Part shown: piece by piece, positions 10,000-19,372 of the stretch
Numbering within the stretch: position 1 is the first letter of the stretch
How the letters are laid out: each line of letters starts with the position of its first letter
Source of the DNA: JAPLST01 sp964397565
Lineage (GTDB): Bacteria > Auribacterota > UBA3054 > JAPLST01
Length of the DNA stretch: 64,000 nt
Reading direction: 5' to 3'
Assembly: GCA_964397565.1 (NCBI GenBank)
Contig: CAYNJC010000002.1
Span: forward strand, 124,001-188,000
Position numbers and translations under genes: made by a program
The notes under the pieces: generated by a model
What the model was told of the DNA's origin: nothing
Databases searched by the model: none
The model's input: the letters and a program-made list of their open reading frames with translations, nothing else

Positions 10000-12219
10000 A
10001 TGATGGCGGCGCAGGTGGAAGAGATTAGCCAGCAGATTTGGGGCATGAAGTACCGCTACCACGCGGACAACGGCACCCCCATTGATCAGACGGTCGAGGA
10101 TACTTGGCGGCGCGTCGCGCGCGGGCTGGCCATGTACGAGCGTGACCACGACCACTGGGAGCATGAGTTCTTCGCGTGTCTTCACGATTACAAATTCCTG
10201 CCGGGCGGGCGCATTCTGGCCAACGCCGGCACGAATCGCAAGCGCGTCACCATGTTCAATTGTTACGTCTTGAATCGGATCGAAGACTCGATGGAGGGCA
10301 TCTTCGAGACCGTCCGCAATGCGGCCCTGACCCAGAAACAAGGCGGCGGCATCGGCATGGACTTCTCGACCCTGCGCCCGGCCGGCGCCTACATTCGCGG
10401 CGTGCAGGCCAGTGCCTCCGGCCCGGTCAGCTTCATGCGCGTCTTCGATGCCACCTGCCGCACAATCCTGAGCGCCGGCCAGCGCCGCGGCGCGCAAATG
10501 GCCGTGCTGGCCTGCTCGCATCCCGACATTGAGGCCTTTGTTGACGCCAAGCGCGACGGCCAAAATTTGCAGATGTTCAACCTCTCGGTCGCGGTCACGG
10601 ATGCCTTTATTGAGGCCGTCAAGGCTGACACGCCGTGGGACCTTGTCTTCGATGGCCGCATCCACAAAACCGTGCCCGCGCGCGCGCTGTGGGACCGCAT
10701 CATGCACTCGACCTACGACCACGCCGAGCCCGGCATCATCCTGATTGATCGCGTCAATCAATTCAACAACCTGCATTATTGCGAGCACATTTGTGCGACC
10801 AATCCGTGCGGCGAGCAGCCCTTGCCGCCGTTTGGCGCATGCCTGCTCGGCTCAGTCAATCTGACGCGCTTCGTGGCGCGCCCGTTTGCGCGTGACGCAG
10901 CCGTTGACTATGCGGGCATCGAGGCCGTCGTGCGCACCGCCGTGCGCATGCTCGATAATACGATTGACATCTCCCAATATCCGCTCGAGCACCAACGCGA
11001 TGAAGCCCTGCGCAAGCGCCGCATGGGCATCGGCGTCACCGGCTTGGCTGACATGCTTGTGTTTCTCGGCCTGCGCTACGGTGCCGCGCCGGCCGCTGCG
11101 GAAGCCGGCAAGGTTATGCGTATCATTTGCCATGCCGCCTATCGGGCCTCGATCGAGCTGGCCAAGGAAAAAGGCGCATTTCCGGCGCTGGATCGCGCCA
11201 AACATCTCACCGGCAAATTCATCGCCGCGCTGCCCGAGGACATTCGCGAGGGCATTTGCCGGCACGGCATCCGCAATTCGCATCTCACGTCGATTGCGCC
11301 GACCGGCACCATCTCGCTCTTCGCCGGTAATGTCTCCAGCGGTCTCGAACCGATCTTCGCCCTGTCCTACACCCGCAAAATGCTGGCCGGCGGCGGTGAC
11401 ACAACAACCGAGCAGGAAGTCCGCGATTACGCCTACAACCTGTACCACGCCAAACATCCGCACGCCGATCCCAAGGCGCTCCCAAAGTTTTTTGTCACGG
11501 CCGATGCCGTCAGCCCGCGTGAGCATATCGAGATGCAAGCCGCGCTGCAACCCTTTGTTGACAGCTCGATTTCGAAGACGATCAACGTGCCGACCGCCTT
11601 GCCTTTCGAAGAGTTCCGCGACATTTATATGATGGCCTTCGACAAAGGGCTGAAGGGCTGCACGACCTTTCGTCCCAACGCCAACATCACCGGCGTGCTC
11701 GTCAGCAAGGATGCGCCCGCCGCCGCCGCACCCGCCGATGACAAGGCGCGCGCCAAGGCCGACCTGCAATCCACCGACGCCGCCTTCCTGAGTGCCCGGC
11801 CCATTCAATTGCACGGCACCACCTACAAGCTGACCACGCCGCTCTCCGGCCAGGCGCTCTATATCACGATCAACGACATCACCGAAGACAATGGCCGGGT
11901 GCGCCCCTTCGAGTTGTTCATCAACAGCAAGAATTTGCAGCATTTCAGTTGGATGGTGGCGATGACGCGCCTGATCTCGGCCGTCTTCCGCCGCACGGCC
12001 GATCCAACCTTTCTGGTCGAGGAGCTCAAGAGTGTCTTTGACCCGAACGGTGGCTACTTCAAGCAGGGGCACTACGTGCCGTCGCTGGTGGCTGAGATCG
12101 GCGAGCAGATCGGCCAGCATCTGCTGAAGCTGGGCCTTGGCTCGCGCGCCGACGACGAAGACGAGCAAATCGCCGCCAAAGCACCGACCAAAGCCGCCGT
12201 GGCCAAGCCCGCCCGATAG
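10000..12219 (+). CDS. nrdJ: Adenosylcobalamin-dependent (class II) ribonucleotide reductase
   Basis: 739 residues from ATG 10000. GAGGAGA (9984-9990) precedes it by nine bases. An in-frame ATG at 9982 would place that site inside the gene. Motifs of the ten-stranded RNR barrel are present: FNCYVLNRIEDSMEG, GGIGMDFSTLRP, NPCGEQPLPPFGACLLGSVN (the thiyl-radical region) and APTGTISLFAGNVSSG. A C-terminal domain (YKLTTPLSGQALYITINDI...DPNGGYFKQGHYVPS) resembles B12-dependent enzymes of Proteobacteria. It reduces ribonucleotides to deoxyribonucleotides with coenzyme B12 generating the radical, so it does not need oxygen. The tail after LLKLGLGS is charged and Ala/Lys-rich and has no cysteine pair, which many class II enzymes use for re-reduction. 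Monocistronic as far as can be seen. Confidence 0.93.
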   Translation: MMAAQVEEISQQIWGMKYRYHADNGTPIDQTVEDTWRRVARGLAMYERDHDHWEHEFFACLHDYKFLPGGRILANAGTNRKRVTMFNCYVLNRIEDSMEGIFETVRNAALTQKQGGGIGMDFSTLRPAGAYIRGVQASASGPVSFMRVFDATCRTILSAGQRRGAQMAVLACSHPDIEAFVDAKRDGQNLQMFNLSVAVTDAFIEAVKADTPWDLVFDGRIHKTVPARALWDRIMHSTYDHAEPGIILIDRVNQFNNLHYCEHICATNPCGEQPLPPFGACLLGSVNLTRFVARPFARDAAVDYAGIEAVVRTAVRMLDNTIDISQYPLEHQRDEALRKRRMGIGVTGLADMLVFLGLRYGAAPAAAEAGKVMRIICHAAYRASIELAKEKGAFPALDRAKHLTGKFIAALPEDIREGICRHGIRNSHLTSIAPTGTISLFAGNVSSGLEPIFALSYTRKMLAGGGDTTTEQEVRDYAYNLYHAKHPHADPKALPKFFVTADAVSPREHIEMQAALQPFVDSSISKTINVPTALPFEEFRDIYMMAFDKGLKGCTTFRPNANITGVLVSKDAPAAAAPADDKARAKADLQSTDAAFLSARPIQLHGTTYKLTTPLSGQALYITINDITEDNGRVRPFELFINSKNLQHFSWMVAMTRLISAVFRRTADPTFLVEELKSVFDPNGGYFKQGHYVPSLVAEIGEQIGQHLLKLGLGSRADDEDEQIAAKAPTKAAVAKPAR

Positions 12220-12232
12220 CGCAGGCTTTGGG

Positions 12233-12305
12233 CCAGTCCCGCCATCGGCGTGGATGGGCGCCGCTTCCCTGCGGCGATCTGTTGCCCCCCGCCAGAATTT
12301 ATCCG
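12233..12305. repeat. Interspersed repeat, copy 1 (CCAGTCCCGCC type)
   Basis: Bases 12233-12254 are identical to 18943-18964, and CAGAATTTATCCG (12293-12305) is identical to 19042-19054. Both copies lie in spacers after a gene's stop. A diverged version of the first half is at 23631-23652. The rest of this spacer (to 12493) holds a short ATTGAACAT-type run near 12360-12386 and no gene. Confidence 0.7.
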
Positions 12306-12493
12306 TAATTTTCGCCGATGTCGCATGGCATCGCCACACAAGCCCAAGAAGCTATTAACATTGAGCATTCAACATTGAACATCGAACGGAAGGCGCAGCA
12401 CCACCGTCGTGCGGCCATAGGCCGCTTTATTAATTATCGCGGCGCGCGAGAATCTACCGCGAACGAATTTCCTCCGCCACACCGGCTACCGAT

Positions 12494-12504
12494 TGTGCTA
12501 TAAT
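12494..12504 (+). promoter_or_regulatory. Extended -10 promoter element
   Basis: TGTGC followed by TATAAT (12499-12504). No convincing -35 is visible at 16-18 bases, so this would be an extended -10 promoter. It lies about 64 bases before the ATG at 12568. Confidence 0.5.
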
Positions 12505-12567
12505 CAGCGATGGACAGATACTACCTTCATTGGCACGAGTTCATAAGGATAAACACAGGTTTGATTC

Positions 12568-14928
12568 ATGACAAAGCGCGCAATCGTCATTTCCGGCGTG
12601 CTGCTGGTGCTGATCGGCATAGCGACCTGGCTTGTGTGGCCAGGTGCCAAACCCAGATCACCGGCACAGACACCGATGCCGACACTGGCGCGCACGGTGC
12701 CCGCGCATGCACACAAACGTCAGGTGAACAAGGAACCGACACCAATCATAGTGTCGCATCCCGCACCGGATTCAGCATGCGCCATTCGCGGCGACATCCG
12801 CCGTAGCAGTGGCGAAGCGATCTCCGGCGCGTTCGTCTGGGCTGAACTGGCCGAAGACACTGAAACTTCGCGGCGCTGGCAGTTCTTGATCGAGCGCGGC
12901 AGATGCACAAGTGTCGGTGACCAGGTCGGCACCGATGCTGACGGCGCCTTCATACTGCCGGCGCTGTCACTGGCACGCCCGGTGGTTGTGCGCTACTATG
13001 TGCCGAGCGAGACGTATGGCGGCGTCGGCCCGTTTGATGTGCAACATCCGCCGCCGGCCTGGCTCATCGTGGTTGTCAGCAGCGGTGGTCGTTTGTATGG
13101 CGTACTCAAATCGAGTGACGGTGTCCCGGTGACCAACGCTGATGTGCAGCTTGCATGTCACACCACAACAAGCAATGGCAGCCCGGCGACGTCGTCTCGC
13201 ATCCTGCATGTGGATATCGAAGAGGACGGAACATACTTTTCGCATGTGTTGCCCGCCGGCAGCTACTCGGTCTCGTTCAACGCGCCGGGCTACAAGCGCG
13301 CCGAGACACGCGAACGCCTTACCGTCCGTGAAGACGAGCTGACGCCGTGCGACATGGTTTTTGAATTTGACGAGCGGCAACAACCGCACCTGTATGGCGG
13401 CACTGTGCTGGACTGGAACACCAAGCTGCCTGTGCCGAATGTCACCGTGACGTATAAACAGGATGCCTGCGTGACCACGGATATCAACGGCCGATTTGTT
13501 TTTCAGGATATAGGTGGCTACGCGAGATTTTCGCACGCTGACTATGTGCCGATCAGCTCGAGTGTGCCGGAGGGTACCAACGCAACAGTTTGTCTGTCTG
13601 CCGCAGCGGTTGTGGAAGTCTTTGTCTGGACGTACGACGGCAAACCCTTCACCAATATCAGCGCGCAGCTTCATGGCCCGATTGGTAACTTGTGGCGCTT
13701 TGGGCAAACACTGCAAAACATGATGGATGCTTCTACGACAGGCAATCATGTCATGCTTGAGAATGTGCCGGTGCATTTCGCGCCCATGTGCGCCCGAGTT
13801 TATAACAATTCTCGTTTTGTTGCATTTAGCGACGCATTCACACCCACGCCGGGAACGCGCACGCGCGTCGATGTGCGCCTGCCGGCTTTCGCCACGTTAA
13901 CGGTGGCATTTTCAGCACCAATTGCTCCGACCGATCCGCACGTGCGAGTGTACACGCACGATCCCGGCGGTGAAGACAACTTGTTCAGACATGATTATGA
14001 CTTTACGAAATCAAGCAATGCGTGGACCTGTAGTGAGATACCCGCCGGACCATACCGACTCGAGGTGGTCGCGCCGGGATTGCAATTGACCACCAACATC
14101 GCCGTGGCGGCGCCCAGCGCGGAAGTGTTGATCAATCTTCCTGGACAAGGTGTCATTGCCGGTCGTGTGCGCGACGCGAGCGGGAAACCTGTTAGCGTGT
14201 GGGCAAGCGCGCTCACCGGTGATTACGCTGCGGTTGATGACCTGCACCGCCTAGTGATCGTGCGGTATACTTCGAACGATGAACCGGGTGAGTTTGCCAT
14301 TAAAGGCCTTGATCCCACGCTGCGCTACTTTGTTGAGATAACGTCACACAATTTCACCAATATTCTCCTGCACGATGTTGCGCCGAACGGCCCGTTGATC
14401 GACATCCGTCTGCCACGCATGGCGCGCGTCACCGGCATGGTCACAGATGCCGACGGCAAGGCATTGAAGGCACAGGTCAGCGTGGACGCGGACCAGCGCG
14501 TGGCATGCCACGGCGATTTTCTGGTTTCGCCTGTGTATCCCGGCCCGCACATCCTTTATGTCGCGGCGGATGGCTATGCGCCGCTGCGCCTGCCCATTGA
14601 AGTTGGCGACACGGATCTCGACGTTGGTGCTGTCGTGCCGCGTGAGCGCGGCATCAGCCTGCGCGGCCGGGTTGTCAAAATGAATGGCGACGCGGCAGCG
14701 GACTGGCGCGTGTCTTGCTTCGAATTGTCGCCTGTTGATGAGACGGTACAGTACCATGACAGTGTTTCTTCGCAGGCTGACGGCACCTTTGTCTTAACGC
14801 ATGTGCCACCGACAATTCGTCTCGAAATCCGCATCGCGGGGCCAAGCAATGAATGTAATGCCATAGATGTTAGGAACATCACGGCCGACAAAGATCTGGG
14901 TGATATCCCGTGCAGGCCGCGCGAATAA
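12568..14928 (+). CDS. Membrane-anchored protein with repeated carboxypeptidase-regulatory-like domains
   Basis: 786 residues. Residues 5-24 form one hydrophobic segment after a basic N-terminus (MTKRAIVISGVLLVLIG), an uncleaved anchor or signal peptide. The rest is a string of beta-sandwich domains of the carboxypeptidase-regulatory/Cna-B-like type, seen as repeated patterns G.V.(D/N)..G.P(V/L).(N/G)A.V near GRLYGVLKSSDGVPVTNA, GGTVLDWNTKLPVPNVTV, AGRVRDASGKPV, TGMVTDADGKAL and RGRVVKMNGDAA. No catalytic motif was recognised. A structural, binding or periplasmic scaffold role is likely. The gene after it begins 67 bases downstream and encodes a large membrane protein, so the pair may be cotranscribed. 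Confidence 0.75.
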   Translation: MTKRAIVISGVLLVLIGIATWLVWPGAKPRSPAQTPMPTLARTVPAHAHKRQVNKEPTPIIVSHPAPDSACAIRGDIRRSSGEAISGAFVWAELAEDTETSRRWQFLIERGRCTSVGDQVGTDADGAFILPALSLARPVVVRYYVPSETYGGVGPFDVQHPPPAWLIVVVSSGGRLYGVLKSSDGVPVTNADVQLACHTTTSNGSPATSSRILHVDIEEDGTYFSHVLPAGSYSVSFNAPGYKRAETRERLTVREDELTPCDMVFEFDERQQPHLYGGTVLDWNTKLPVPNVTVTYKQDACVTTDINGRFVFQDIGGYARFSHADYVPISSSVPEGTNATVCLSAAAVVEVFVWTYDGKPFTNISAQLHGPIGNLWRFGQTLQNMMDASTTGNHVMLENVPVHFAPMCARVYNNSRFVAFSDAFTPTPGTRTRVDVRLPAFATLTVAFSAPIAPTDPHVRVYTHDPGGEDNLFRHDYDFTKSSNAWTCSEIPAGPYRLEVVAPGLQLTTNIAVAAPSAEVLINLPGQGVIAGRVRDASGKPVSVWASALTGDYAAVDDLHRLVIVRYTSNDEPGEFAIKGLDPTLRYFVEITSHNFTNILLHDVAPNGPLIDIRLPRMARVTGMVTDADGKALKAQVSVDADQRVACHGDFLVSPVYPGPHILYVAADGYAPLRLPIEVGDTDLDVGAVVPRERGISLRGRVVKMNGDAAADWRVSCFELSPVDETVQYHDSVSSQADGTFVLTHVPPTIRLEIRIAGPSNECNAIDVRNITADKDLGDIPCRPRE

Positions 14929-14995
14929 CGCGCATTGCGGCTGTACATTTCCCGCGCGGAACGTTACAATGGATGCAACCTTAAGGATGGCAGCC

Positions 14996-17986
14996 ATGGT
15001 ATTCTTTGGTATTCTCTTGATGCTGTTCCTGGCCGTCTGCTGCCTGGTCGGCTTTGTCAAGATCATGATCTGGGTGATCAACGGCTTGATCGCCTTGTTC
15101 TCGAGTCCTACGCCCGCGCCGCCGCCCGAACCGATGGTGCCTGACGTGCAAGCGGTGGAATTACACGACACGGCGCCACCAGTCACACCGCGCGCCGCCG
15201 AGCCCGTCCTTTCGTCGGACACACCGTTTGCATTCTCCCTGCCGCCGGAAACCGATGACGCACGCTACCAGCGCATACGGCGGCTGGCCGAGGTGTTGAC
15301 CCGCAATGCGCTGAATGCCGGCATTGTCTGCGCCGGCGTCGCCGCCTTCGGCGCGTTGTACCACTATCGCGCAATGTTGTCCGGCCCGCTGAAACTGGCG
15401 CTGCTGTTCACCTGCATGTGTGCCGTGTACCTGCTCGGCCGCTGGCTGTACACGCGCCGCGGCTATCCGCGTACGGGTCTGGCGCTGATGGGCATCAGCG
15501 CCGTCTGGCTGCCACTGAATTATTACGCCGCTATTTTGTTCAAGGTGCTCGAGGTGCGCACTCATCCAGCGTTGGCTTGGTGCGGCGTCTTCACGGTGTG
15601 CGCACTGATCTACATGGCCATGGCCCGGCAGCTGCATGCGCGCATCTTTGCGGCGCTGGCATTGCTGGCGTGGCTGGCCGCCGTCGCCTGCGGCCTGTGG
15701 GATGCAACCCATGCGCGCGCGGTCTGGCAGATTGTGTTTGGTGGCCTGGCGTTTGGATTGCTGGGGCTCAGCACCCTGCGCTGGTCCGGCGCGCGCAGTT
15801 ATCGTCTGGCGGCGGTCTGGCTGGCCCTGCTGGTGGGCTGCGGCGCGTTTGCCGTGAGTTGTGTGCCGTTCGGTGGTGTGCCCGCGGAATATCGCAGCGA
15901 GGAGCTGTGGTTCCGCTGCGCCCTGCTGGCCCTGTTTCTGCATGGCTTCACCGTGCGCATTGCGCGCGGCTGGGCGGCGTTGGCAACGGCAGGTGCGCTG
16001 GTGTGCGCGACCGGCATGTTGAACGACGCCTGGGGCCAATCCTTGAATATTCTGCCGTGGGCACTGATGGCCGGCCTATTGTTGCTGCTGCACCTGACCG
16101 CGCCGCGGCGCAGCCCGACAGCCCGCATGGTGCATCTAACCGGCTTTGTCGCCAGTCTGCTCTTGTGCGGCCTGCTGGGCGTGATTGTCTGCGCCCGCGG
16201 CTCGATCTGGGGCGGCAACATTCTGGCCTTGGCGCTGTGCGTCGGGCTCTGCGCGGGAAGCCATGTGATGTGGCGCGCGTCAATCGCGCTGGCGGGCGCC
16301 TGGGGCTTCGCGTTTCTGCTGGTCTTGGCCGGCGCGCGCAGTTATGGCGACACGTGGGATCAGACGATCTGGTTGATCACCCTTGGTCTGGCGGCCTTGA
16401 GCGGCCTGAATGCCCTACTGCCCAAGTACTGGCGCGGCGGCACGCCCATGCAGGCACTCTGGCTGGCCAGCGGCGCGACGGCGGCGGCTTATCTGCTGGT
16501 GCTGGCGTGCCTGCCGCACCTGCCGCAGTATGCGCCTCACAGTGCCGTCTCGTGCTGCCTCCTATGGTTTCTGTTGCTGGTCACTTATCGCGATAGCATC
16601 ACGGCCATCGGCCTCAGTTCTGCCGCGCAACTGCTGTGGCTGGTCGTCGTGCTGGCGTATATGCGCCACGCCGCGCCCGGGCTGCTGCGAATCAGCATTG
16701 TGTGCGCCGCACTCGGCATGCTCACGGCAACTGTCGTTTCCTGGATAGACCGCACGCGTCTGCCGCGCATTCTGACGCACCATCTGAATTTGCTTTTCAA
16801 TCTTGCGGATTCTCTGCTGGTGATGCTGCTCGCCGGGACCTTTGTTTATGCCGTGCAGTGCACCTCGCTGCGCACGCTGGCGCTCATGGAAGCCGGCCTG
16901 CTGCTCCCCTTTGGCGTGTGCTGGCTGGGCCTGTTTGTGCTTGGCATGCGGCGCCATCCTGATGACACCCGCGCCATTCTCGGCAGTCTGGCGTCATTGG
17001 TGTTTTACTATCTGGCGGTGACGTGCCTGCTGCGGACCCAGTTCGCCGGCCTCACGCCGTTCGTGTTCTACAACGCGGTGGTGCTGAGCGCCGGTGCATG
17101 CCTGGTTGCCGTCGTGTTCTGGCATTCACGCTGGCGCAGGCAGGCTTGGATCTATCACCTCGTCGCGCTGCTGCCCTTGGTGTTTTGCTGCTGCTATGCC
17201 TTTAAACATTGGACCCCGTTGTGGCAGGTATGCCTGCTACTCTGGCTTGCGCATACGCTGCTGGCCGGCGTCACCCGCACCACGCTGGCCACCATCCAGG
17301 CGCAAGCGGCCACCATCCTGTGTGCCCTGACGCTCGGCTATTTGTGGCGCCCAGATATTCTCGGCTTTGCCCACGGGCTACTGCTCTGCGGTGCGGCGCT
17401 TGGCGCGCTGGCCTTGCTGTTCTCGTTCTTTGAGCGCGCGGCCTTGGCGCGGCTGCATGGCACCATCGCGGTCCTAGCTTGGGTCACGGCCTATTTCCTT
17501 TACTTGCGCGGGTACCATGTGGACGAGCTGGCCGCATGGCTCTGGCTGCCGGCCGCGTTGATTATTGTCATCACCGATCTGGCCCGCCGCCACGATGCCC
17601 TCACACTGGCCGCGCGCAATGCTATACAATTGCTCGGTCTATTGCTATACTTTGGGCCGACCTATCTCAACGTCGTGCACGACCGCGCGCTGGCCGATCA
17701 TGTCATCGTCTTGCTGAGCGCCAGCGTCTTGTGTGCCGCGGCGATGGGCCGGCGTAACCGCTTCCTGTTCCATGCCGCACTGGCGATCATCTGTGTGGAT
17801 GTCGTCACTCTCGTGATTCAGGTCGTGCGCTTCGGGCAAGTACCCTGGTTTGTGCCCGTCGCGCTGGCGGCGTGCCTGCTGATCGGCATCGGTTTGTTGT
17901 TCGAGAAGAATCTCAATCTACTGATCAAGCAGCGCATGCATTCGTTGCGCGCCGCCTATTCTGCGTTCTTTGACTCCTGGGAATAA
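14996..17986 (+). CDS. Very large polytopic membrane protein, DUF2339/DUF2157-like architecture
   Basis: 996 residues from ATG 14996, chosen because AAGGA (14983-14987) is eight bases upstream. In-frame ATGs at 14969 and 14987 are alternatives. There is one N-terminal transmembrane helix, a Pro-rich linker (SSPTPAPPPEP), a short charged stretch (DDARYQRIRRLAEVLTRNAL), then more than 20 closely spaced hydrophobic helices to the C-terminus. No enzyme motif was recognised. The arrangement (one helix, acidic/Pro linker, dense helices) resembles DUF2339 and DUF2157 proteins, whose function is unknown. That family name rests on architecture, not on an alignment. It ends 18 bases before the LOG-family gene. 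Confidence 0.7.
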   Translation: MVFFGILLMLFLAVCCLVGFVKIMIWVINGLIALFSSPTPAPPPEPMVPDVQAVELHDTAPPVTPRAAEPVLSSDTPFAFSLPPETDDARYQRIRRLAEVLTRNALNAGIVCAGVAAFGALYHYRAMLSGPLKLALLFTCMCAVYLLGRWLYTRRGYPRTGLALMGISAVWLPLNYYAAILFKVLEVRTHPALAWCGVFTVCALIYMAMARQLHARIFAALALLAWLAAVACGLWDATHARAVWQIVFGGLAFGLLGLSTLRWSGARSYRLAAVWLALLVGCGAFAVSCVPFGGVPAEYRSEELWFRCALLALFLHGFTVRIARGWAALATAGALVCATGMLNDAWGQSLNILPWALMAGLLLLLHLTAPRRSPTARMVHLTGFVASLLLCGLLGVIVCARGSIWGGNILALALCVGLCAGSHVMWRASIALAGAWGFAFLLVLAGARSYGDTWDQTIWLITLGLAALSGLNALLPKYWRGGTPMQALWLASGATAAAYLLVLACLPHLPQYAPHSAVSCCLLWFLLLVTYRDSITAIGLSSAAQLLWLVVVLAYMRHAAPGLLRISIVCAALGMLTATVVSWIDRTRLPRILTHHLNLLFNLADSLLVMLLAGTFVYAVQCTSLRTLALMEAGLLLPFGVCWLGLFVLGMRRHPDDTRAILGSLASLVFYYLAVTCLLRTQFAGLTPFVFYNAVVLSAGACLVAVVFWHSRWRRQAWIYHLVALLPLVFCCCYAFKHWTPLWQVCLLLWLAHTLLAGVTRTTLATIQAQAATILCALTLGYLWRPDILGFAHGLLLCGAALGALALLFSFFERAALARLHGTIAVLAWVTAYFLYLRGYHVDELAAWLWLPAALIIVITDLARRHDALTLAARNAIQLLGLLLYFGPTYLNVVHDRALADHVIVLLSASVLCAAAMGRRNRFLFHAALAIICVDVVTLVIQVVRFGQVPWFVPVALAACLLIGIGLLFEKNLNLLIKQRMHSLRAAYSAFFDSWE

Positions 17987-18004
17987 CCTCAACACCCCAT
18001 CGCC

Positions 18005-18814
18005 ATGAAAGCCTACAAAAACATTGATTTTCTGAACAGTCCCGACGCGCGCGAAATTCGCATTCTATGTGAATTCATCGAGCCGCGCACGCGCTTGCGC
18101 AAATACAAAGTGCGCGACACGGTTGTCTTTTACGGCTCGGCCCGGATCAAGTCGCAGAAAGACGCCCAGGCCATGCTGCGCGCCGCCAAAGCGGATGTTG
18201 CCAAAAACCCAAAAAGCAAAAAGGCACACGCCGCGCTGACCTTTGCCCAGCATCAAGTCTTCCTCGCCCGCTACTATGAAGACGCCGTCGAACTCGCCCG
18301 CCTGCTCACCGACTGGTCGATCAAGGAGCGTGACCGCGCCGTCTATGTCTGCTCCGGTGGCGGGCCCGGTATCATGGAAGCCGCCAACAAAGGCGCGCGC
18401 CTGGTCAAAGGCGGCAAAGGCATCGGCTTCAACATCAGTTTGCCCTATGAGCAGGATCCCAATCCGTACATCACCGACGAGCTCAGTTTTGACTTTCACT
18501 ACTTCTTCATCCGCAAATTCTGGTTCGTCTACCTGGCCAAGGCGCTGGTCGTGTTCCCCGGCGGCTACGGCACGCTCGACGAGTTCTTTGAGCTGCTGAC
18601 GCTGATCCAGACCGGCAAGACCAAGAAGAAAATGGCGATCGTGCTGTATGGCTCCGAGTATTGGGACAAGGTCCTCAATCTCAAGCCGATGGCCGAAATG
18701 GGCTTGATCAGCAAGGAAGATTTGAAGCTCTTCAAGACCTGCGACACCCCGCAGGAAACCTTCGCGTACCTCAAGCAACGCTTGGTGAACATCAAGCAGG
18801 TGGTGAGACTCTAA
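18005..18814 (+). CDS. LOG-family Rossmann protein (TIGR00730-like)
   Basis: 269 residues. It carries the two LOG signatures, GGGPGIMEAANKGA (about 118-131) and PGGYGTLDEFFELLTLIQT (about 183-201), on a Rossmann-like fold. LOG enzymes characterised elsewhere are nucleotide 5'-monophosphate phosphoribohydrolases that release a free base such as a cytokinin. Many bacterial homologues have only been annotated historically as 'lysine decarboxylase'. The N-terminal 70 residues (DSPDA-like start, FIEPRTRLRKYKV, a Lys-rich helix) are longer than in minimal LOG proteins. It starts 18 bases after the membrane protein gene. No ribosome site is visible. Confidence 0.85.
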   Translation: MKAYKNIDFLNSPDAREIRILCEFIEPRTRLRKYKVRDTVVFYGSARIKSQKDAQAMLRAAKADVAKNPKSKKAHAALTFAQHQVFLARYYEDAVELARLLTDWSIKERDRAVYVCSGGGPGIMEAANKGARLVKGGKGIGFNISLPYEQDPNPYITDELSFDFHYFFIRKFWFVYLAKALVVFPGGYGTLDEFFELLTLIQTGKTKKKMAIVLYGSEYWDKVLNLKPMAEMGLISKEDLKLFKTCDTPQETFAYLKQRLVNIKQVVRL

Positions 18815-18942
18815 GGCCTGCTTCCGGCGTGGCGCAGATTCTGTGAGTTGAAATGACTGACGAAGGACCGGGGACGGAGAACGGGGGGACGCAGAAAAGC
18901 TGACAACTGCTGCCATGCTGACGTGGTCAGCTAAGGCACCAG

Positions 18943-19054
18943 CCAGTCCCGCCATCGGCGTGGACACGCCACGCGCGCCGCGCGCGGCATGCCGTCTGAG
19001 TGTCACCAACGCCGGCAAGGCGGTCAGGCCCTTGACGCCGTCAGAATTTATCCG
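18943..19054. repeat. Interspersed repeat, copy 2 (CCAGTCCCGCC type)
   Basis: 18943-18964 matches 12233-12254 exactly, and CAGAATTTATCCG at 19042-19054 matches 12293-12305. The middle differs. The surrounding spacer (18815-19180) also contains GGGGAC-rich text near 18865-18890 but no gene. Confidence 0.7.
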
Positions 19055-19180
19055 CAGATGACGCAGACAGCCAAGCCGGGCGGCGTGGCCACAATTCAGC
19101 GGCGATGCTGCACTCGCCGTCCGCCCGCCGCGTGGGCGGTTTTACATACTAATGAATGCGCTTACTAGGTGTCATGCCAA

Positions 19181-19239
19181 TTGTAGCCGCGGGCGCTGAC
19201 CGCGGCTGCAGAAGCCGCCCTCACCGCGGGCGGCTACAA
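19181..19239. repeat. Imperfect inverted repeat (TTGTAGCCGC arms)
   Basis: TTGTAGCCGC (19181-19190) pairs perfectly with GCGGCTACAA (19230-19239). The inner 39 bases are GC-rich and partly self-complementary, so a long hairpin is possible. It lies about 100 bases before the next promoter and has no poly-T, so it looks like a repeat element rather than a terminator. Confidence 0.5.
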
Positions 19240-19335
19240 GTACACTGCAACGTAGAAAGCGCTCTCATGAGTAATCATTCGCCGCCCATGCTGTGTTTCG
19301 TTGCCAAAGACATTACCGCAGAAACTACCGCAGAG

Positions 19336-19364
19336 TTGACTTGCCGGGCCGGATCGCGTATACT
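19336..19364 (+). promoter_or_regulatory. Predicted promoter of the pterin operon, leaderless geometry
   Basis: TTGACT (19336-19341), 17-base spacer, TATACT (19359-19364). The expected transcription start (19370-19373) coincides with the first ATG at 19373. Confidence 0.65.
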
Positions 19365-19372
19365 TTCAGATA

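Noticed and set aside
10000..12219. Cobalamin riboswitch before the B12-dependent ribonucleotide reductase
   Set aside because: The leader between the predicted start and ATG is only about 90 bases, and no B12-box-like conserved text was seen.
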